This document shows, in pieces, positions 18,068-27,012 of a stretch of DNA of 64,000 bases. This stretch comes from Paenibacillus sp. FSL H7-0357 (GTDB lineage: Bacteria > Bacillota > Bacilli > Paenibacillales > Paenibacillaceae). The stretch covers positions 4,154,001 to 4,218,000 of the forward strand of contig NZ_CP009241.1 of NCBI RefSeq assembly GCF_000758525.1, read 5' to 3'. Made by a program: the position numbers and the translations under genes. Below the pieces are notes generated by a model, which saw only the letters and a program-made list of their open reading frames with translations, was not told the DNA's origin and did no database searches. Position 1 is the first letter of the stretch; every line of letters starts with the position of its first letter.

Positions 18068-19804
18068 TTGAGCAATCCTTTTAAAAAATACAGAATTGAC
18101 CGCCTGTTTTTTCATAGCTTTGCCATAGTACTTATTGCGGTTATCGGTGTTACAGCATGGACAAGCTACAGCAATTCATCCAAGGCGCTCGTAAAGACTA
18201 CCTCCTATTACCAACAGCAGTTGCTGGATGAGTTGAATAATGAAATTACGACCCGGCTAGTCATGATCGAGCAGATTTCACTGTCCAGCTCGCGCGACAG
18301 CGAGCTGATAAATTTTCTCCTGAACAGGCAGGATGAATTTGAGAGATACCGCAGACGTTCAGGTGTAGAAAGTGCACTCGCGAATTTGACCTATGCGATC
18401 CCGCTGATTCAAGGGATTGACCTGTATATGAATAACCCTATCCTAAGTGAACGGCAAAGCTACATCCAATTCCGGAACCTTACGGATCTTAACAAGCAGG
18501 AGGGGGCCGGATGTCTGGCGAAGAGCGACTTTTGCTGGTCCAAAGAGTATAATTTTACCAGCGCGCAAGGTGAGGTTCCGGTGCTCAGCTTTTCCAGAAA
18601 AATAATAAATGAGAATGACTATTTAGGTGTCCTTGTCGTCCACATCAAGGCCAACGAGATCCGGAAACTGCTAACCGGCAATTCCGACGGATCTAACCGG
18701 ATCATGGCAAGCAGCGAAGGACAGCAAATTATGAAAATAGGCGATGCCATTGACCAGAATGACTGGTCCCAGTGGATTGATCTCAAAAGCAATAAATCGG
18801 GCTATGTCCATATCCCGGCAACCAATGGATCCCGCGATACGCTGCTCGTCTATTCAAGGATGGATAATTCCATCTGGACCCTAATCGAATTCACCTCTTG
18901 GAAACAGATCACGGCAAGCAGCCTGAAGCTGGCGGAGTGGATCGGTCTGATCGGTATTGCTGCAGTGCTGTTGGTACTGCTCTTGACCCACTTTTTAAGC
19001 AAGCAATTTACCAAGCCGATCAAAAAGCTCGTAACTGCGATGCGACTGTATTCCGTAGGAGGCGACAATGTAGAACTTCCGGTGGATTATGAGAATGAAT
19101 TCGGTTATTTATTTTCCGGTTACCGGAAGCAGAACGAACGGATTGAAGAACTGTATCTCTCTCTGGAGCGCCGTTATGATCAGCAACGGAAAGCTGAAAT
19201 TGAGGCGCTTCAGGCTAATATCAATCCACACTTCCTATATAATATGCTGGATCAACTCAACTGGATGGCGATTGAGGCCGGACAAGACGAACTTAGCCGC
19301 ATTTTGGAGCTAATGGGCCGTATGTTTCGGATCGGCCTGTCCAACGGCAACAGCTTTATCACAATAGCAGATGAACTGCTGCATATAAAGTGTTATCTGG
19401 AAATCCAGCAGCTGCGCTGGGGAGAAGGGCTTGAATACAGGATTGAGGCAGCGTCTGAGCTACAGGAGTTATACATTCCGAAGCTTACACTACAGCCGTT
19501 CGTGGAGAATTCTATCGTTCATGGATTCAACAAACAGAAAAGCGGCTATGTGTCTATCGTAATGGATAAAATGGGAGATACTCTGCATATTGTAATCGAG
19601 GATAATGGTGCCGGACTCAAGCAGCCTGAAGACAGATCCCATAACCGTCATACAGGAGGCTACGGTATACGCAATGTGAGAGAGAGAATTTCCGGTTACT
19701 TCGGGGAGAGTTATGGAATTGCACTTGGAGAACGTGAAGAAGGTGGAACAAGAGTGGAAATAACGCTCCCGCTGCTGACAGATCCTCTAACCAAAAAGGA
19801 CTGA
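18068..19804 (+). CDS. YesM-type sensor histidine kinase
   Basis: A 578-aa membrane kinase starting at a TTG well spaced after GAAGGAAGG. Membrane helices at about residues 14-32 and 290-310 flank an extracellular dCache-like sensor. A HAMP domain follows (about 310-365), then a His_kinase domain with the phosphorylated His388 in NPHFLYNML, and a HATPase domain (NSIVHGF, DNGAGL, GGYGIRNVRERI). This class pairs with AraC-type response regulators; its partner is the next gene. It probably senses extracellular xylan-derived sugars and controls the importer and aguA upstream, based on position. Confidence 0.92.
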   Translation: MSNPFKKYRIDRLFFHSFAIVLIAVIGVTAWTSYSNSSKALVKTTSYYQQQLLDELNNEITTRLVMIEQISLSSSRDSELINFLLNRQDEFERYRRRSGVESALANLTYAIPLIQGIDLYMNNPILSERQSYIQFRNLTDLNKQEGAGCLAKSDFCWSKEYNFTSAQGEVPVLSFSRKIINENDYLGVLVVHIKANEIRKLLTGNSDGSNRIMASSEGQQIMKIGDAIDQNDWSQWIDLKSNKSGYVHIPATNGSRDTLLVYSRMDNSIWTLIEFTSWKQITASSLKLAEWIGLIGIAAVLLVLLLTHFLSKQFTKPIKKLVTAMRLYSVGGDNVELPVDYENEFGYLFSGYRKQNERIEELYLSLERRYDQQRKAEIEALQANINPHFLYNMLDQLNWMAIEAGQDELSRILELMGRMFRIGLSNGNSFITIADELLHIKCYLEIQQLRWGEGLEYRIEAASELQELYIPKLTLQPFVENSIVHGFNKQKSGYVSIVMDKMGDTLHIVIEDNGAGLKQPEDRSHNRHTGGYGIRNVRERISGYFGESYGIALGEREEGGTRVEITLPLLTDPLTKKD

Positions 19805-19853
19805 TCCCTAATAGATAGCTCCATGGTCAATATACAAACGCACATATTATTTC

Positions 19854-19867
19854 GGTAAGCGCTTCCG
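19854..19867 (+). promoter_or_regulatory. Weak candidate cre site
   Basis: GGTAAGCGCTTCCG matches 12 of 14 positions of the CcpA consensus, with both mismatches at the outer ends. It lies between kinase and response-regulator genes, about 55 bp before the regulator start. It would link the two-component system to carbon catabolite control, but the match is marginal. Confidence 0.3.
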
Positions 19868-19921
19868 TTGGCATGAGAAACAGCCGTGCTTTCGTACTTA
19901 AGAGTTAAGGAGGTAAGCGTA

Positions 19922-21541
19922 ATGTGGAAAATCGCAATCATTGATGATGAGCGCCAAGTCCTGAAGGGGATGAAAAAGGCGATTCCCTGGGATGAGCTGG
20001 GAGCTGAGTGGGTTGGAGAGGCTATGAACGGAGAGGACGGACTGGAGGTAATTCGCCGTACCCAACCGGACATTGTGATCACTGATCTTTATATGCCCGT
20101 GATGAGCGGTCTGGATATGATGGAGCAGCTTAGGAAGGAAGGATTCCAAGGTAAAATCATTATTCTGAGCGGTTATTCAGATTTTGAGCATGCGAGACAG
20201 GCTCTAAGGTTTCATGTGACCGACTATGTCTCTAAGCCAATCAGTCTGCCGACGTTAAAATCAATTCTAAGCAATGTCGTACAGGAACTTGAGGAAGCGG
20301 AAGAGAAGCGAATCAGGCAGTGGGAGATTGAGTTTAAAATGACGATGTATGAGCCTTTTGTTGAACTGGAGTGGGTTCGCTCCGCAGCTGTCGGTACCCT
20401 GGGTCATGCATACAGAGACAACACACCTCTTCCCCCGTCATATCTTTTTTGGCAGGAACGCAAGCATGTCACTGTCGGCATCGAGCTGATCCGTGATGAA
20501 CGAGCCAGATGTCTATCCGTCTCCGATTGGAACCTTTTCCGGTTTGCGGTCAGCAATATTGCTTGTGAAGTAGCGCGTAAGCTGTTCCCGGATCTGGAGT
20601 ACACAGAGCTGCACAGTACCAGAACATTACTGATTATTCATCCGGATGCAGGACAGCTCGAACAGTTAGAAGACAAGCTTGAAGAGCTGGGAATCAGGCT
20701 GATTGACAGCATCGGCAGCTATCTCAAGCTGGTTACACGTATAGGAATCGGGGGAGTGAAGGATACATGGACCAAGCTTTCCGACTCGACAGAGGAAGCT
20801 TTCCGCGCGATGGATCAAAGAGCATTACGGGTCGCTTCCGCACATGAAGTGTATATGTACCGGGAGAACAGCAGCAGCGAACCGGGAAGTGTCGCCCTTT
20901 TTCCGGTCAAGTTCTCGTATAAGCTGGCAACAGCAATGAAGGTATCTCAGGAAGCGGAAGCCCATCAGCTTGTGCTGGAATATATAACGGAAATGAAAAA
21001 GCAAGAGGGGATATCACAGGGATACGTACAAATGCTTGGAAGCGAGCTATGGGGAATTATAACCTATTCGTTGTATGAATCCGGCTTTGTACTGGATGAA
21101 CTGTTCACTAATGACCAGATTGCCAAGGAGATCAGCAGCCTGATCGTACCGGACCAACTGGCAAGCTGGCTTATAGACAAAATCACCAAGATCTGCAGCA
21201 ACAGGCAATGGAAAGGAAGCAGCAAGCATCGGCAGGTTGTCGATTTCATGACCAGTTACATTCATGAGCACTATGCGGAAGAGCTGACACTCGCCGAGCT
21301 TTCGGATAAGGTATTCATTTCGCGGAACCATTTGTCTATTATTTTTAAGAATATTACTGGAGAAACCTTCAATAACTACCTGACCCGGGTTCGGATCGAG
21401 AAAGCGCGGGAGTTGCTCATGGAGCGGAATATGCTGGTGTATGAGGTGGCAGAACGGGTCGGCTATAAGAACATTCCCTACTTCAGCACTTTGTTCAAAA
21501 AAATAACCGGTATGAACCCTACAGAACTTATAAAAAGCTAA
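19922..21541 (+). CDS. AraC-type response regulator (YesN-like)
   Basis: A 539-aa regulator with a receiver domain (residues 1-125; acidic pocket Asp8-Asp9, phosphoacceptor Asp55 in VITDLYMP, Lys near 104 in YVSKPIS), a long helical linker, and an AraC DNA-binding domain at about 435-539 (LAELSDKVFISRNHLSIIFK and VYEVAERVGYKNIPYFSTLF). The ATG follows GGAGGTAAGCG; upstream in-frame codons are not needed. It is the partner of the kinase at 18068. The likely targets are the promoters of the aldouronate importer and aguA; no binding sites were recognised. Confidence 0.92.
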   Translation: MWKIAIIDDERQVLKGMKKAIPWDELGAEWVGEAMNGEDGLEVIRRTQPDIVITDLYMPVMSGLDMMEQLRKEGFQGKIIILSGYSDFEHARQALRFHVTDYVSKPISLPTLKSILSNVVQELEEAEEKRIRQWEIEFKMTMYEPFVELEWVRSAAVGTLGHAYRDNTPLPPSYLFWQERKHVTVGIELIRDERARCLSVSDWNLFRFAVSNIACEVARKLFPDLEYTELHSTRTLLIIHPDAGQLEQLEDKLEELGIRLIDSIGSYLKLVTRIGIGGVKDTWTKLSDSTEEAFRAMDQRALRVASAHEVYMYRENSSSEPGSVALFPVKFSYKLATAMKVSQEAEAHQLVLEYITEMKKQEGISQGYVQMLGSELWGIITYSLYESGFVLDELFTNDQIAKEISSLIVPDQLASWLIDKITKICSNRQWKGSSKHRQVVDFMTSYIHEHYAEELTLAELSDKVFISRNHLSIIFKNITGETFNNYLTRVRIEKARELLMERNMLVYEVAERVGYKNIPYFSTLFKKITGMNPTELIKS

Positions 21542-21622
21542 CGCTCCCGAAGGACAGCATCCTCTATACGAGGAATGGAACGGTGCTGGGCCGATGGAGA
21601 CAGGGTGATTCCCATCTTTTAT

Positions 21623-21660
21623 AACGCAAGCCTTCTACTCTGGAAGGCTTGCGTTTTTTT
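21623..21660. terminator. Rho-independent terminator shared by convergent genes
   Basis: Perfect 13-bp stem AACGCAAGCCTTC / GAAGGCTTGCGTT, 7-nt loop and an eight-T run on the plus strand. The right half of the stem encodes the last codons of the minus-strand AraC gene ending at 21635, so it serves the plus-strand response regulator and overlaps the opposing coding end. Confidence 0.85.
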
Positions 21661-22492
21661 TGGCGAACCTGCCGGGTGATATTCCTACGATCTTGGTAAA
21701 ACTGCGGATAAAGTTCGCGTAGTCGCTGAAACCGGATTGATAGCATGCTTCGGTAATGCTGAGCCCCTCATAGAGATAGGATTTGGCGAGTGCGATGCGG
21801 CGGTCTACGATATACGAACGGAGCGTTAACCCCGTATGTTTTTTGAACTGGCGGCTGATATAAGTGCTATTCAAATGAAAAATGCCGGCAAGCTGTTCAA
21901 GTGTAATGTCCTGCGCAAGATGTGCTTCAATATAATCCATAGTTTTACGAACCAGCTCCGGCATGATATCGGTAGGAATAAAGCTTGCATTGTGAAAAAC
22001 AGTATTGGTCAGAACTAATAATTGAGCGATACAGCAATTGGCCTGAATATCTGTTCCATACGCATCAGAAGCTAGTGCTTCCTCCAGATCGCCTGTTAAT
22101 TGCAAAAATCGCTTCAACTGCGCTTCCTCTAAATGCACAATATTTCCTTTCCCCTTAGGGCGGTAGTCGAAGCACCCGGATAAATGGGTTGCCGGAGTAG
22201 AGAGGCGATGCAAATAAGATTTCTGGAGGTTAATCGTAACCCGTTCATATTCAGATTCATCGAGGCTAAAGGAACGGTGCATTTCCTCCGGATTTATTAC
22301 AAGCAAATCACCAGGTTCCAAACGGTAACAGCTGTTCTCAATGTAAAAGTTGATGTTGCCGCGCAGAAACAAGTACAGCTCGTAGGCTTCGTGTCGGTGA
22401 TAGAAGGTCCCCAGGTTATAAGTAGTAATCCTGTGCAGGTAGAGGAAATCTTTCTGGATGGGATCATAACGAAGCTCAAAGGGCTCGTTCAT
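21635..22492 (-). CDS. AraC family transcriptional regulator
   Basis: A 285-aa regulator: N-terminal cupin domain (residues about 20-95; TFYHRHEAYELYLFLRGNI, then LEPGDLLVINPEEMH) and a C-terminal AraC DNA-binding domain (about 180-280; LEQLAGIFHLNSTYISRQFK, ITEACYQSGFSDYANFIRSF). It is divergent from the 658-aa protein at 22641, with 148 bp between the starts, and probably regulates that gene. The effector is unknown; its place at the edge of the glucuronoxylan locus suggests a plant-polysaccharide sugar. Confidence 0.9.
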   Translation of the reverse strand: MNEPFELRYDPIQKDFLYLHRITTYNLGTFYHRHEAYELYLFLRGNINFYIENSCYRLEPGDLLVINPEEMHRSFSLDESEYERVTINLQKSYLHRLSTPATHLSGCFDYRPKGKGNIVHLEEAQLKRFLQLTGDLEEALASDAYGTDIQANCCIAQLLVLTNTVFHNASFIPTDIMPELVRKTMDYIEAHLAQDITLEQLAGIFHLNSTYISRQFKKHTGLTLRSYIVDRRIALAKSYLYEGLSITEACYQSGFSDYANFIRSFTKIVGISPGRFAKKNASLPE

Positions 22493-22640
22493 CTGCTACC
22501 TCCTGATCTATTCGCGCAATAATTATAGCGGAATTTGCAATGATTATTCTCTGGAACTACATTAAAATGTCATTATCCTAGCACGTTAGGGTGAATATGA
22601 CAAGCGTTTTTTTGCATACAACAGACTGGAGGGTATTATC

Positions 22641-24617
22641 ATGGAACTTATTATAACTGCAAGAAGCAAATTTCAAGAAGATACCGAATATTCCGGATTA
22701 GACAGGCACGGACTAAGTTCATCTGTAGAGATAACAGGCGGTAGCGGTAGCGCCAAACAGCCATTTCAGGCAGTGGTACGGATAAGAAATCTAAGCAGTT
22801 CAACGTGGTCAGGAGTCATTCATATGGAGCTGCCGTTTGCAAAAGTAAATCCGCGGTTCTTCCTGCCGGCATTTATGTACGGCCGAAACCGCGGTGAAGC
22901 TCCGCAGAATGTTCCGAATGAGTTCCCCAGGTTGAGAGAAGGAAATCCTTCACGACCGTCTTCTCCTTGGTGGATGGTGCGAAGCGACCGATTGTCACAT
23001 CCAGCGGCTCTTGTATATGACACGGGCAAAATATATGGACTTTGTGCCAGCCCTTATTTTATAAACAAGAATGGGGTCAAAACCCAGTGGAAACCGGACC
23101 TGCCGGGTGAGTTCTACCAGTATGGCGGCTATACATGCTCGCTTGCCAAAGGAACAGTCGGGTATACGCTTGGTTATGAGAATGCACCGCTTTTATTCAT
23201 TAAATCTCGTCTGGTCAAGGAACGGGCTCCTCTTGATAAGAATTGCTTTGAACTGGCTGCTGCTGAGTCGGTGGAGTTCACAATGGATTTGTATGAGTAC
23301 GAAACCGAGTCTGAGCTGGGCATCAATGCTGCGCTGGAAGACATCTATTACTGCTATCATCAGCATCCAAGACAGGGCAGTGATATCCGGACGGCTGCTG
23401 CTGACCTGTCAAAGGCTATTTATCAATATGGGTGGTTACCTGAGGACCGGAGTTATTCCACATTTGTTTATGAAGACAAGGAAACAGGCGGTTACCGCTA
23501 CAATAAAATAATCTCGATCAGTTGGACAGACGGTTTGTCTGTAGCCACTCCGGTTCTGATGGCCGCGCTGAGGCTTGGGGATGAGTCCATGCGCGAGCAG
23601 GCGCTTTCCTGTATCGAGAATATCATCGAGAATTCCTTAAATCCTGCTTCCGGGCTACCTTATGAGGCATATCAGGATGGGAAATGGAGTATAAGCGGCT
23701 GGTGGTTTGACGGGATGCGTACTCCAGGGCATTCTGCCTATCTGTGCGCGCAGGCTATGTATTATATTATGAAGGCGTATGAATTTGAAAAAAGGATTAA
23801 AGATTGCCTTCATGAGGACTGGATGATCTTTGTAAGGGAGGTTCTCCTCGTATTGGAGAAAAGCAAAAATTCGGATGAAGAATACCCGACCATTCTATCC
23901 GAGAGAACCGGTGCCGGACTTGAATATGATTCCTTCAGCGGAACATGGTGCATGGCGGCTATGGCATACTACAGCTGGCTAACCGGGGACAGAACGCATC
24001 TGGACAGCCTGAAGCGCAGCGAAAAACATTATTATGAAACCTATGTGAAACGAATGGAATGTTATGGGGCTCCGCTAGATGCGGATAAGGCAGTAGATTC
24101 CGAAGGAATTCTGGCATACATCAAGGCTGTCAGATATCTGCACGCCCTCACTGGCGATGAACTGTATCTCGATCATATGAGGGATGCAATTGATTACGAA
24201 TTCACCTTTAAATTTGCTTACAACTCACCGGTTAAGGTACCTCCGCTAAGCAAGATCGGCTGGTCCAGCTGCGGGGGAAGTGTTACCTCTGTCGCCAATC
24301 CGCATATTCATCCGATGTCCAGTAATATTGTGGATGAGTTGTACTACTTCGTACAGCAGCGAGATGATTCATACGTCCGGCAGCGGATGCTGGATACGGT
24401 TGGCTGGGGGTGCCAGACCTACAACCGCTTTGATAAGGAATTCGACCATGGCAAAACGGGCTGGATGTCCGAGAGATTTTGTCATTCTGAAGGGCTGGTA
24501 ACGGAGAGCTACAGCGACGGTTCTCCGGCAAGTACCTGGTTCTGTTTGATGCCTTGGGCCAGCGGAAGTGTTATAGAAGGCTTGGTCGGCTACTACTGGG
24601 AAGCGAACGTCAAGTAG
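22641..24617 (+). CDS. Uncharacterised protein with probable alpha/alpha-barrel fold, putative glycosidase
   Basis: A 658-aa cytoplasmic protein (no signal peptide), RBS CTGGAGGG. I do not recognise the family. The first 230 residues look like a beta-sandwich (AVVRIRNLSSSTWSGVIHMEL). Residues about 245-600 are helical with repeated helix pairs and aromatic/acidic loops (WWFDGMRTPGHSAYLCAQAM, SFSGTWCMAAMAYYSWLTGD), a pattern common in (alpha/alpha)6-barrel glycosidases and lyases. It is monocistronic, between an AraC regulator and a strong terminator. The context suggests a role in debranching or cleaving xylan-derived or other plant oligosaccharides, but no catalytic residue can be named. Confidence 0.6.
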   Translation: MELIITARSKFQEDTEYSGLDRHGLSSSVEITGGSGSAKQPFQAVVRIRNLSSSTWSGVIHMELPFAKVNPRFFLPAFMYGRNRGEAPQNVPNEFPRLREGNPSRPSSPWWMVRSDRLSHPAALVYDTGKIYGLCASPYFINKNGVKTQWKPDLPGEFYQYGGYTCSLAKGTVGYTLGYENAPLLFIKSRLVKERAPLDKNCFELAAAESVEFTMDLYEYETESELGINAALEDIYYCYHQHPRQGSDIRTAAADLSKAIYQYGWLPEDRSYSTFVYEDKETGGYRYNKIISISWTDGLSVATPVLMAALRLGDESMREQALSCIENIIENSLNPASGLPYEAYQDGKWSISGWWFDGMRTPGHSAYLCAQAMYYIMKAYEFEKRIKDCLHEDWMIFVREVLLVLEKSKNSDEEYPTILSERTGAGLEYDSFSGTWCMAAMAYYSWLTGDRTHLDSLKRSEKHYYETYVKRMECYGAPLDADKAVDSEGILAYIKAVRYLHALTGDELYLDHMRDAIDYEFTFKFAYNSPVKVPPLSKIGWSSCGGSVTSVANPHIHPMSSNIVDELYYFVQQRDDSYVRQRMLDTVGWGCQTYNRFDKEFDHGKTGWMSERFCHSEGLVTESYSDGSPASTWFCLMPWASGSVIEGLVGYYWEANVK

Positions 24618-24783
24618 CGTTGGTGATTATAAGTGGCATGGTGGGAAGAAAACGAAGTTCAATTGGAAAAGCAACAACAATATGAAACTGAATTAATAGC
24701 CTTTTGCAAGACTCAAAAGGAGCAGGATGTCCTTAAAGTAGATTTTCTTCGACCATTAGACAATCTTTTGCGAAAAAAAGTGA

Positions 24784-24832
24784 AAACCGGACCGGGCAGG
24801 GGATTATCCCTATCCGGTCCGGTTATTTTTTT
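24784..24832 (+). terminator. Rho-independent terminator
   Basis: Long stem (AAACCGGACCGG with CCGGTCCGGTT; an inner GGGGATTATCCC element) followed by ATTTTTTT. It ends transcription of the 658-aa gene. Confidence 0.75.
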
Positions 24833-24913
24833 CATCCACTATATGCTTTTCAGCAGATTGCGGGCAAGCGAAAGCTACCCCGCCTCCAGGCTTACTTTCG
24901 GAAGCCCTCGAAG

Positions 24914-25375
24914 TTATTGGTTTGAAACTAAACGATCAAGGAACTTATAAGCGTCGCTATTAAACTTCCAAACAACACCAAATTTATCAACCAACATTCC
25001 GAAGCAGGAAGACCAAGGCATTTCTGATAACGGCATAATAATATAACCTCCCACAGACAAATTGGAAAAGTAATTTTCCAGTGCCTGTTTATCATCAATA
25101 ACGATACTAATCAGTATATTGTTGCCTTTAACAAACTCGCCTGTTACTTTCTTCATCGAAGGCAGAATATCCGACATCATTATTTGTCCACCAGCGAATT
25201 CTAACGATGACTCCATAATCATGTTCAATTCATTTTCTGGCATAGGGTAGTTTGGATCTTGTGGAAAATCCTTGAATTTCACTTTTTTTACTTTACTTGA
25301 ATTCAGAGCTTCTGAATAAAACTCAATGACCTGCTCTGTATTCCCATCAAAGTTTAAATATGCAATAACTGACAT
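24914..25375 (-). CDS. VOC superfamily protein, PhnB/YjdN-like
   Basis: A 153-aa protein of the vicinal-oxygen-chelate fold of the PhnB type (IAYLNFDGNTEQVIEFYSEA at the start; FGMLVDKFGVVWKFNSD near the end). PhnB-like proteins are common small cytoplasmic proteins with poorly known function, sometimes annotated as glyoxalase or 3-demethylubiquinone methyltransferase relatives. RBS AAGGAGGAGG precedes the start. The gene is divergent from a WYL-domain regulator, and the spacer holds an exceptional 18-bp perfect dyad, suggesting tight local control. No metal-binding set could be confirmed. Confidence 0.85.
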   Translation of the reverse strand: MSVIAYLNFDGNTEQVIEFYSEALNSSKVKKVKFKDFPQDPNYPMPENELNMIMESSLEFAGGQIMMSDILPSMKKVTGEFVKGNNILISIVIDDKQALENYFSNLSVGGYIIMPLSEMPWSSCFGMLVDKFGVVWKFNSDAYKFLDRLVSNQ

Positions 25376-25408
25376 GAAAAAACCTCCTCCTTGTAATACA
25401 TGAAGTAT

Positions 25409-25451
25409 AAGCTATAATAGGTGACAGCTATTTTGTCACCTATTATAGCTT
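25409..25451. promoter_or_regulatory. 18-bp perfect inverted repeat in divergent promoter region, probable operator
   Basis: AAGCTATAATAGGTGACA (25409-25426) and its exact reverse complement (25434-25451) are separated by 7 nt. Each arm contains TATAAT, so each strand carries a -10 hexamer within the dyad. On the plus strand TTGTAA (25391-25396) is 16 bp before TATAAT (25413-25418). The region lies between the PhnB-like gene and the WYL regulator. It is too symmetrical to be chance and has no T run, so an operator is more likely than a terminator. Confidence 0.8.
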
Positions 25452-25497
25452 TGGGATAATTTTTTTCACCTTAAAAGGATTATCAGGGAGGGACAAT

Positions 25498-26409
25498 ATG
25501 AATAAAATTGAAAGACTAATATCTATTGTAATGATCTTGCTGCAAAAGAATGTTGTTTCCGCAACCGGATTTGCCCAATTATTTAACGTGTCCAAAAGAA
25601 CGATTCTACGTGATATGGAAACTCTCAGTTTGTCTAATATACCTATTTATTCTATAAATGGAGTTAAGGGCGGATACGGGATTATGGATGAATACAAATT
25701 AGACAAACGACTTTTAAGCAGTAAAGACTTAGAAAATATCCTAACCGCATTGGGCGGATTGGGACAAATTCTATTTAGTGACGAAGTTGAGCTAACTCTT
25801 AAAAAAATCGAATCAATGATAGGCTCAGCAACCTGGAAAGGTTCAATTCAACTGTCATTTTATGACTGGGACGGTCGTTCTGAAATTCTTCAAATACTAA
25901 AGACTTGTCAAGAAGCAATAGTACAAGGAAGATTACTTAGCTTCGACTATATAGATGGAAGTGGAGGGAAGACGAATAGAATGATCGAGCCATACCAGCT
26001 TCATTTTAGTGAAATGAGTTGGTATTTGAAGGGGTTTTGTTTAAATCGAATGGAGTATCGGACTTTTAAATTGTCCAGAACAGATAATCTTAATATCGAT
26101 ATCAAAACATTTGTTCCTAGAGATTTTTTGACTGAGCAAAAAGCCGAACAACATTATCAACCGGAATTAATTACAATTAAAGCATTGATCTCGCATAGCA
26201 TAAAAGATCACTTTATTGAAAGATACGGGCAGAAAAGAATTGAAGCCTATAATTCTGAATTTTTAATAGCCACAATAGATGTGCCGCAAAACCATATCGG
26301 ATTCCGGTTTTTGGCTAGTTTTGGATCTGAATTAGAAATCATAGAGCCTCAAACATATGTTGAAGATTTTCGAGAGTTTCTAAGTGCCATGATAAAGAAA
26401 TATACCTAA
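25498..26409 (+). CDS. YafY/DeoR-type WYL-domain transcriptional regulator
   Basis: A 303-aa regulator. The N-terminal helix-turn-helix (FAQLFNVSKRTILRDMETLS, residues about 23-42) is of the HTH_11/DeoR type. A WYL domain follows at about residues 140-210 (GRLLSFDYIDG, then MSWYLKGFCLNRMEYRTFKL), with the WCX extension after it. RBS GGGAGGG. It probably binds the large dyad at 25409-25451 and controls the divergent PhnB-like gene and itself. WYL domains sense ligands, often nucleic acids or nucleotides; here the ligand is unknown. Confidence 0.88.
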   Translation: MNKIERLISIVMILLQKNVVSATGFAQLFNVSKRTILRDMETLSLSNIPIYSINGVKGGYGIMDEYKLDKRLLSSKDLENILTALGGLGQILFSDEVELTLKKIESMIGSATWKGSIQLSFYDWDGRSEILQILKTCQEAIVQGRLLSFDYIDGSGGKTNRMIEPYQLHFSEMSWYLKGFCLNRMEYRTFKLSRTDNLNIDIKTFVPRDFLTEQKAEQHYQPELITIKALISHSIKDHFIERYGQKRIEAYNSEFLIATIDVPQNHIGFRFLASFGSELEIIEPQTYVEDFREFLSAMIKKYT

Positions 26410-26457
26410 AGAATCCCCATCGGATAAGTATAGCCACATAAAGGAGAAGGAAAGAAG

Positions 26458-26754
26458 ATGAAGGAAGAATCTACAGAGCTCATGGACAGTTTGCTAAACG
26501 CTTACAACGAAGAGGCATGGAATGATTATGTTCAAGCTTGCAGAATAATGGACCCCGCTGTAAGGAGTCAATTAAATCATATAGAGGTTCCCGAGGACTT
26601 GGCCGTAGTGCTTAATTATAACTTGGGTGAACACGATGCGGAGAAATGGCTTTTTAGAAAGGTACCGGCACTGGATAACATTCAGCCATATGAGCTGGTT
26701 CACACGGAGCGGGGAATGAGGATTTTAAAAGAGGCATTAATGCGCTTTCCTTGA
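26458..26754 (+). CDS. ParS/MbcA/Xre antitoxin-like small protein
   Basis: A 98-aa protein after AAAGGAGAAGG. The C-terminal 40 residues (EKWLFRKVPALDNIQPYELV, then TERGMRILKEALMRF) match the toxin-binding domain pattern of Xre/MbcA/ParS antitoxins: W-L near an aromatic or proline-rich loop, PxxLV, T-x-x-G, and an L-x-R-like end. The usual partner, a RES-domain toxin, would be expected next to it; none is seen. It may be an orphan antitoxin-like protein or use an unlinked partner. It follows the WYL gene by 49 bp and could be co-transcribed with it. Confidence 0.55.
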   Translation: MKEESTELMDSLLNAYNEEAWNDYVQACRIMDPAVRSQLNHIEVPEDLAVVLNYNLGEHDAEKWLFRKVPALDNIQPYELVHTERGMRILKEALMRFP

Positions 26755-27012
26755 AGTCTAATAAATAATACATACGGATTGACTCCCGGGGCTAACGCCT
26801 TTAAGCCTGTGAGAGTTCGTAAACGCAGGTACGATAGCTGAAATCAACGAAAACATAAAAAAACCATAGATCATATATGACCCATGGATTCGTATGTCAT
26901 TTTTTTTCAAGACCTTATTCAACATCATAGCAAATCAGCAATTATAAGTCTATATTTTTTTTGAGAATTACTTTACCATCTTGTTATAAGATGATGAATG
27001 GAGATGGTAAAA

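Noticed and set aside
24633..24950. 105-codon ORF after the 658-aa protein gene
   Set aside because: No RBS, no recognised domain, and it reads through a strong terminator. It could be debris of an older gene, but I cannot identify it.
26870..26925. Possible terminator (ATGAC...GTCAT followed by eight Ts)
   Set aside because: The stem has only about five base pairs; too weak to list.
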